DNA from: an uncultured Chloroflexota bacterium
Lineage (GTDB): Bacteria; Chloroflexota; Anaerolineae; Anaerolineales; Anaerolineaceae
Length of the DNA stretch: 10,935 nucleotides
Direction: 5' to 3'
Assembly (NCBI GenBank): GCA_902795255.1
Contig: CADBKS010000089.1
Coordinates: 1 to 10,935, forward strand
Shown: piece by piece, positions 7,825 through 10,935 of the stretch
How the letters are laid out: every line of letters starts with the position of its first letter
Numbering within the stretch: the stretch's first letter is position 1
Notes under the pieces: generated by a model
Databases searched by the model: none
What the model was told of the DNA's origin: nothing
Seen by the model: the letters and a program-made list of their open reading frames with translations, nothing else
Translations under genes and position numbers: made by a program

Positions 7825-7860
7825 AAAAAGAACCCGGCCGATACAATTGCATCAGCCGGG
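7825..7860 (-). terminator. Rho-independent terminator of the lysine riboswitch
   Basis: On the minus strand CCCGGCTGAT (7851-7860) pairs with ATCGGCCGGG (7833-7842), a 10-bp stem with one G-T wobble and the 8-base loop GCAATTGT, followed by TTCTTTTT (7825-7832). It lies between the aptamer and the dapA ribosome binding site, where a transcriptional OFF switch is expected. The loop CAATTG can also pair with the 3' strand of aptamer helix P1, which offers an antiterminator alternative. Confidence 0.88.
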
Positions 7861-7870
7861 AATCGTCACA

Positions 7871-7890
7871 TTTTAACCTTTCGGATAAAA
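7871..7890 (-). other. Small GAAA-loop hairpin between aptamer and terminator
   Basis: On the minus strand TTTTA-T-CC-GAAA-GG-T-TAAAA folds into a symmetric hairpin with a GAAA tetraloop and one T-T mismatch. It sits exactly between the two segments that could pair as an antiterminator (GTTGGG at 7891-7896 and CCCGGC at 7855-7860), so it may help bring them together when lysine is absent. This role is inferred from position only. Confidence 0.45.
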
Positions 7891-7895
7891 CCCAA

Positions 7896-8069
7896 CAATT
7901 AATTCATAGCTCTCCGCAACTGCGACAGTCAAACGGATCTTATCCGTTTGCCCAGGGAAGATTCGCTGCTTCTTCCCTTCGTCGGCGGCCCCTTTTGCGA
8001 TCCGGCAACGACTTTGCGATGTCTTACACCGGTGCTACTCTTGACAACCGAGCCTCTATCCTTTAATTG
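7896..8069 (-). ncRNA. Lysine riboswitch (L-box) aptamer in the dapA leader
   Basis: Read on the minus strand, conserved L-box blocks appear in order: GATAGAGGC (8052-8060), AGAGTAG (8035-8041), AAAGGGGCCGCCGACGAAG (7978-7996), CTGGGC (near 7950-7955), GACTGTCGCAG (near 7919-7929) and GGAGAGCTAT (7907-7916). Helix P1 can form between CAATTA...ATAG at the 5' end and CTAT...TAATTG at the 3' end, with a 3-base mismatch in the middle. Two clear internal hairpins are GGGAAGA/TCTTCCC (7955-7961 with 7971-7977) and an 8 to 9-bp AAACGGAT/ATCCGTTT stem (about 7930-7950), which correspond to P4 and P5. In known L-boxes, lysine stabilises P1 and so favours the downstream terminator. All six genes from dapA to lysC should be under its control. 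Confidence 0.95.
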
Positions 8070-8085
8070 CAATATTCAGTTAGTA

Positions 8086-8115
8086 TTATTAAAACATCAT
8101 CAACGGATTTGTCAA
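8086..8115 (-). promoter_or_regulatory. Sigma-A-type promoter of the lysine operon
   Basis: A perfect -35 TTGACA (8110-8115) is followed by an AT-rich -10: TTAATA at 8087-8092 with a 17-base spacer, or TAATAA at 8086-8091 with 18. Transcription would begin near 8079, about 10 bases before the riboswitch P1 helix, so the untranslated leader would be about 308 bases. No other promoter this good was noticed in the window. Confidence 0.8.
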
Positions 8116-8229
8116 TCGGATTCGTGAAATTCGGTACATTTTGATTATGGAATACCGCACTGAAGCGGATCATGCCGCGCCCCCCCTGCCGTACAAAACT
8201 GCCGGTTTCCTCATTTCCATCCGCAGTAC
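8116..8229. other. Gene-free spacer between the ddl terminator and the lysine-operon promoter
   Basis: No convincing gene is visible. It contains a run of seven C (about 8180-8186) and a 15-base motif (8191-8205) that recurs with one mismatch upstream of ddl. Together with the leader to its left and the ddl terminator to its right, this makes up the gene-free stretch from 7772 to 8285, the rest of which is explained by the promoter, riboswitch and two terminators. Confidence 0.5.
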
Positions 8230-8256
8230 AAAAAACCCGGACATCTCTTGTCCGGG
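8230..8256 (-). terminator. Rho-independent terminator after ddl
   Basis: On the minus strand CCCGGACA (8249-8256) pairs with TGTCCGGG (8236-8243) around an AGAGA loop, followed by six T (8230-8235). An extra A-T pair extends the stem. It lies 29 bases after the ddl stop and separates ddl from the lysine operon, so the two are distinct transcription units. Confidence 0.9.
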
Positions 8257-8285
8257 TGCATTTTCGGATGAATAATTTACAGTTT

Positions 8286-9338
8286 TCAGACAGATTCCTT
8301 CACTGCCGCGCGAACGATCCGGTCGCACAGATCCTCATAGCTGATCCCGGCGTTTTTTGCCTCTTTCGGGAAGAGACTCCCGGGGGTCATGCCGGGGAGC
8401 GTATTGGCTTCCAGGCAGGTGAAACTGCCGTCTGATTCCATCTTGAAATCGATCCGGGAATAGTACCCCAGCCCCAGACACTGATGGATCTTCAGCGCCG
8501 CGTCTTTCAGGATCTCTGTCTGTTCCGGCGTGATATCCGCAGGGCAGACTTCCTGCGTCAGGCCGGGCTGATATTTTTTCTCATAATCGAACCAGCCGGA
8601 TACGGGAATGATCTCGATCGGTTCCAGCGCTTTTCCGTCCAGAATGCCGACATCAAATTCCCGCCCGCCGAAATAAGCTTCACAAACCAGATCTTCCGAA
8701 ACCTTCGCGGCTTCTTCAAGCGCAGCACGGACTTCTTCCTCGTTCTCACACTTAAAGGTCGCGATCGAAGAGCCGCCGCAGGTAGGCTTTACGAACTGGG
8801 GATACCCGAGCGCGCGGATGCGGTCCCAATGGACTTCCCGGGGATAAATGACATGCTCCCAGCGGGCAGTCGGAATGCGGGAGGCTTTCATCAGGTGTTT
8901 TGCAACATCCTTGTTCATCGCCTTGACGCATGCATAAAAACCGGAACCGGTATAACGGATATTCATCTGGTCGAAAGTAGCCTGGACCTGGCCATCTTCA
9001 CCGCCCTCACCGTGAAGGGCGATAAACACAACATCCGCCAGCCGGCACAGTTCCAGTACGTTCTGTCCGAAATTGCAGCCTGTGTCCGGCCTGCGTTCCG
9101 CGCGGACCTTATCCAGATCGGGCGGTTCGGAGGGGACGTCGATATAACGGGGTGAATAATCCGGGACCCTTTTGAACAGGGTCTCCAACCCTTCCGCGGG
9201 GGCTTCGATCCCCAGGAAACTGTCGACAAAAACGACCGCGTGGCCTTTTTCAGCCAAAGCATTCGCGATCATCGCACCGGAAGAAAGAGAGACATCCCGT
9301 TCCGGCGAGATCCCGCCGGAGAGCACAACGATTTTCAT
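8286..9338 (-). CDS. ddl: D-alanine--D-alanine ligase
   Basis: ATP-grasp ligase joining two D-alanines for the peptidoglycan stem peptide; cytoplasmic. 350 residues, within the usual 300-370. Motifs: LSGGISPERDVSLSSG (6-21, Glu13 contacts the first D-Ala), ALHGEGGEDGQVQ (107-119), ATP-binding FVKPTCGGSSIA (182-193, Lys184), EAYFGGREFDVGIL (220-233), DYEKKY (251-256), SRIDFK (294-299), and LEANTLPGMTPGSLFP (309-324) with the magnesium-binding Glu310 and Asn312. Tyr256 in the omega loop is typical of D-Ala-D-Ala enzymes rather than the D-lactate ligases of vancomycin-resistance operons. Start 9338 is chosen because AAGGA lies 6 bases upstream (9345-9349); the ATG at 9344 would touch that site. 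It follows the upstream membrane-protein gene by 98 bases and ends with its own terminator. Confidence 0.93.
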   Translation of the reverse strand: MKIVVLSGGISPERDVSLSSGAMIANALAEKGHAVVFVDSFLGIEAPAEGLETLFKRVPDYSPRYIDVPSEPPDLDKVRAERRPDTGCNFGQNVLELCRLADVVFIALHGEGGEDGQVQATFDQMNIRYTGSGFYACVKAMNKDVAKHLMKASRIPTARWEHVIYPREVHWDRIRALGYPQFVKPTCGGSSIATFKCENEEEVRAALEEAAKVSEDLVCEAYFGGREFDVGILDGKALEPIEIIPVSGWFDYEKKYQPGLTQEVCPADITPEQTEILKDAALKIHQCLGLGYYSRIDFKMESDGSFTCLEANTLPGMTPGSLFPKEAKNAGISYEDLCDRIVRAAVKESV

Positions 9339-9344
9339 AAGCAT

Positions 9345-9349
9345 TCCTT
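9345..9349 (-). promoter_or_regulatory. Ribosome binding site of ddl
   Basis: AAGGA is 6 bases before the ATG at 9338. It abuts the alternative ATG at 9344, which leaves no spacing for that start. A GC-rich hairpin (9353-9368) ends only 3 bases upstream on the transcript. Confidence 0.7.
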
Positions 9350-9352
9350 AAT

Positions 9353-9368
9353 CGCCGCAGCAGCGGCG
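9353..9368 (-). repeat. GC-rich hairpin just upstream of the ddl ribosome binding site
   Basis: CGCCGC (9353-9358) pairs with GCGGCG (9363-9368) around a 4-base loop. In the ddl transcript it stands 3 bases before AAGGA and could affect ribosome access or 5'-end stability. Read on the plus strand it is followed by a 7-T run (9372-9378), but no plus-strand gene leads into it. Any function is uncertain. Confidence 0.4.
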
Positions 9369-9436
9369 CTGTTTTTTTCTGAAGCCGGTACAATACTGCC
9401 GGCGGTCTATCCTTTACTGTGCAAAATTTGCGCCAA

Positions 9437-10935
9437 TTACGGGCAAACCACACCCTCCTGTTCAAGAACGCTTTCACGGGGCACAAGGATCTCCACACCC
9501 TGTTCATTGAAGGTCTCCAGCGGTTCGTAATAGCACAGGGTCGGCAGCGATACGTAAGTGACGAACAGGTCATTCTCTTCACTGAAATCCCCGCCTTCCC
9601 CCTGGAACTTGATATGCAGGGGCTCACTGATGATGGCGGCAAAACGATGCGCTTTCAAATCGCGGAAATATGGTTCAAAATACGCCGCGTTATTGGCCAT
9701 CGCCTCGTCCATCATCCACTTTTTTTCATAATCGGCAATAAGCGGGATCTTCGGGACCGTACCGAAGGTCAGGAGCTGACGCTGGTCCATAAAGAGGATC
9801 TCCTCATCCGGATGCGCCGCGATGACTCCATTGATCTTCTCCACCGCATCAGCAGTGATCTCCTCCCGCGGATAGATCTTCACGACAGCAGCCGTCATAC
9901 TGTCCCAGGCCGGGATCAGGACCGCGGCCAGGATCAGCAGGCAGAGCAGGCTCTCACTGCGGATCTGTTCCCCGAGCCAGTCCCCGAATCCGGCTTTCCA
10001 CGCCACGGAGCCAATGAAGAGCACCAGGATCAGGAACATATCCAGATTATGCAGGTTCGAACCGCCGCCGATCTTCACGGAAAACAGCAGCCCGGCCCCC
10101 AGAAAGACAGCACTGCCCGCAAAAAGCAGCAGCTTCTGCCAGAAATCCAGCTTCCATTTCTTCCGTACGGCCCAGATCACGATCAGCACGATCACCGGCA
10201 GGACCGCAAGCGCCAGGCCGAGGACGATTCCCGGTTTATAGGTCTCATTCGGCCAGAGACGGTCAAAAAGCAGCGCCTGACGGCCGAGATAATAGCGGAA
10301 CCAGTCCGCCGTAAAGATCTGCGGAACCGCTTCCATGGCGGCAGAAGCGGCTTCCGCACCGGCATTTTCGGCAATGACCGCGGCTTCCGGACGGATCAGA
10401 CGGACGAAGACTTCGCGCTTCATATAAACAGCCGCCCCTGCCAGACCCGAAAGTCCGAGCGCAACCGCGCGGGGCCAGCGTTTTTTCCGTTCATCATCGC
10501 TGCTGTTGGCTTTCTGATCCAGGAACTGCAGGAAAACCGCAAAAGCGGAGGGCGCTGCGATCCAGGTCGAACGGGACATCACCGCATAAAAACCTGCAGC
10601 AGCTGTCAGGATGCAGTTGAAAAACAGCGGCAGGCGGCTCCCCAGCGCGACCAGAATGGCAGCAAGCGTCAGCGGCGTATAGATCGGTCCCTGCATGAGG
10701 AAAAGCATCGCCCACAGGCTGTAAGCCAGAAGCCGGACGCCCCGGCAGTTTGCGCTCCTGCGGAGCAGAGCAAATCCGAGCAGCGCGCAGGGGACCGTAA
10801 AGAGCACGTCATTCCAGATCCGCGCGGTCACGATATCGGCTTTCGGGGAAAGGTAGATCAGCCCCCACAGGCTCTGCCGTCCGATATCGATATAGGCAGG
10901 GATCGTCTGATCCTGCGGGAAGTTGTAGCGGCTTT
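9437..10935 (-). CDS. Polytopic membrane protein with C-terminal soluble domain (5' end cut off)
   Basis: The frame is open to the window edge, so the start is missing; 498 residues are visible, counted from the first full codon. A GTG near 10831 is not needed as a start, since upstream codons (SRYNFPQDQ...IDIGRQSLWG) read as protein. About nine hydrophobic segments lie between residues 41 and 342, with one long polar stretch (about 170-232). GGGSNLHNLDMF (289-300) stands before a late membrane segment. A soluble tail (about 354-484) includes RQLLTFGTVPKIPLIADYEKK (split here as RQLLTFG at 385-391 and PLIADYEKK at 397-405) and SEENDLF (451-457). The layout recalls glycosyltransferase-like membrane proteins of unknown role that I associate with Anaerolineae. 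I cannot name a function or a catalytic residue. Its TAA is 98 bases before ddl with no minus-strand terminator between, so co-transcription with ddl is possible. Confidence 0.7.
   Translation of the reverse strand, partial: SRYNFPQDQTIPAYIDIGRQSLWGLIYLSPKADIVTARIWNDVLFTVPCALLGFALLRRSANCRGVRLLAYSLWAMLFLMQGPIYTPLTLAAILVALGSRLPLFFNCILTAAAGFYAVMSRSTWIAAPSAFAVFLQFLDQKANSSDDERKKRWPRAVALGLSGLAGAAVYMKREVFVRLIRPEAAVIAENAGAEAASAAMEAVPQIFTADWFRYYLGRQALLFDRLWPNETYKPGIVLGLALAVLPVIVLIVIWAVRKKWKLDFWQKLLLFAGSAVFLGAGLLFSVKIGGGSNLHNLDMFLILVLFIGSVAWKAGFGDWLGEQIRSESLLCLLILAAVLIPAWDSMTAAVVKIYPREEITADAVEKINGVIAAHPDEEILFMDQRQLLTFGTVPKIPLIADYEKKWMMDEAMANNAAYFEPYFRDLKAHRFAAIISEPLHIKFQGEGGDFSEENDLFVTYVSLPTLCYYEPLETFNEQGVEILVPRESVLEQEGVVCP

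Noticed and set aside
7772..7852. N-terminal extension of dapA from the ATG at 7852
   Set aside because: That ATG lies inside the terminator stem-loop and the extra residues have no DapA homology; AGGAG points to 7771 or 7774.
8286..9338. Ddl as a vancomycin-resistance D-Ala-D-Lac ligase
   Set aside because: The omega loop has the DYEKKY Tyr of D-Ala-D-Ala ligases and no van genes are nearby.
9353..9378. Plus-strand intrinsic terminator (GC hairpin plus seven T)
   Set aside because: No plus-strand gene leads into it and three bases separate stem from T-run; on the minus strand it is only a hairpin before the ddl ribosome site.
10829..10831. GTG start for the right-edge membrane protein
   Set aside because: The frame stays open to the window edge and the upstream codons read as a plausible continuation, so the gene is truncated rather than starting here.

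Overview
The window holds the biosynthetic core of the diaminopimelate/lysine pathway, flanked by a cell-wall ligase gene and two larger membrane-protein genes that run off the window ends. The lysine-pathway proteins (an acetyl-type DapH, a short DapB, a LysA with the GPLCENNDKFA motif, and a LysC with two ACT domains) look most like those of Clostridia-type Firmicutes. A lysine riboswitch and strong AGGAG-type Shine-Dalgarno sites in front of some genes fit that. The partial membrane protein at the right edge instead recalls proteins I associate with Anaerolineae (Chloroflexi). The host is therefore best described as a mesophilic anaerobe-like bacterium, Clostridia or Anaerolineae, without a firm assignment. 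Base composition looks moderately GC-rich and even, apart from the AT-rich riboswitch leader.

Layout. Positions 1-1589 (+): 3' part of a membrane redox protein with two tandem thioredoxin-fold domains (CPHC, CSHC) fused to a CcdA/DsbD-like membrane domain. Positions 1612-1677: a convergent intergenic region with a strong hairpin able to terminate on both strands and a second hairpin next to the lysC stop. Positions 1679-7771 (-): a tight six-gene operon, in transcription order dapA, dapB, dapH, lysA, an M20 deacetylase and lysC, with gaps of 1 to 13 bases. Positions 7825-8115 (-): its leader, with a sigma-A-like promoter, a lysine (L-box) aptamer and an intrinsic terminator before dapA. Positions 8230-9338 (-): ddl, D-alanine--D-alanine ligase, with its own terminator. 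Positions 9437-10935 (-): C-terminal part of a polytopic membrane protein.

How the genes work together. LysC phosphorylates aspartate. After aspartate-semialdehyde dehydrogenase (not in the window), DapA and DapB make tetrahydrodipicolinate, DapH acetylates it, and the M20 enzyme probably removes the acetyl group from N-acetyl-LL-diaminopimelate. LysA decarboxylates meso-DAP to lysine. The aminotransferase, the epimerase DapF and Asd must be encoded elsewhere. Control appears double: lysine-dependent transcription termination in the leader and probable allosteric inhibition of LysC through its ACT domains. Ddl makes the D-Ala-D-Ala end of the same peptidoglycan stem peptide that uses DAP or lysine, so its position next to the operon is functionally coherent even though it has its own terminator.

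No mobile element, CRISPR array, tRNA or rRNA was seen. The most notable points are the fused tandem-thioredoxin/CcdA protein, the complete riboswitch expression platform that can be read from the sequence, and the mixed taxonomic flavour of the right-hand gene.
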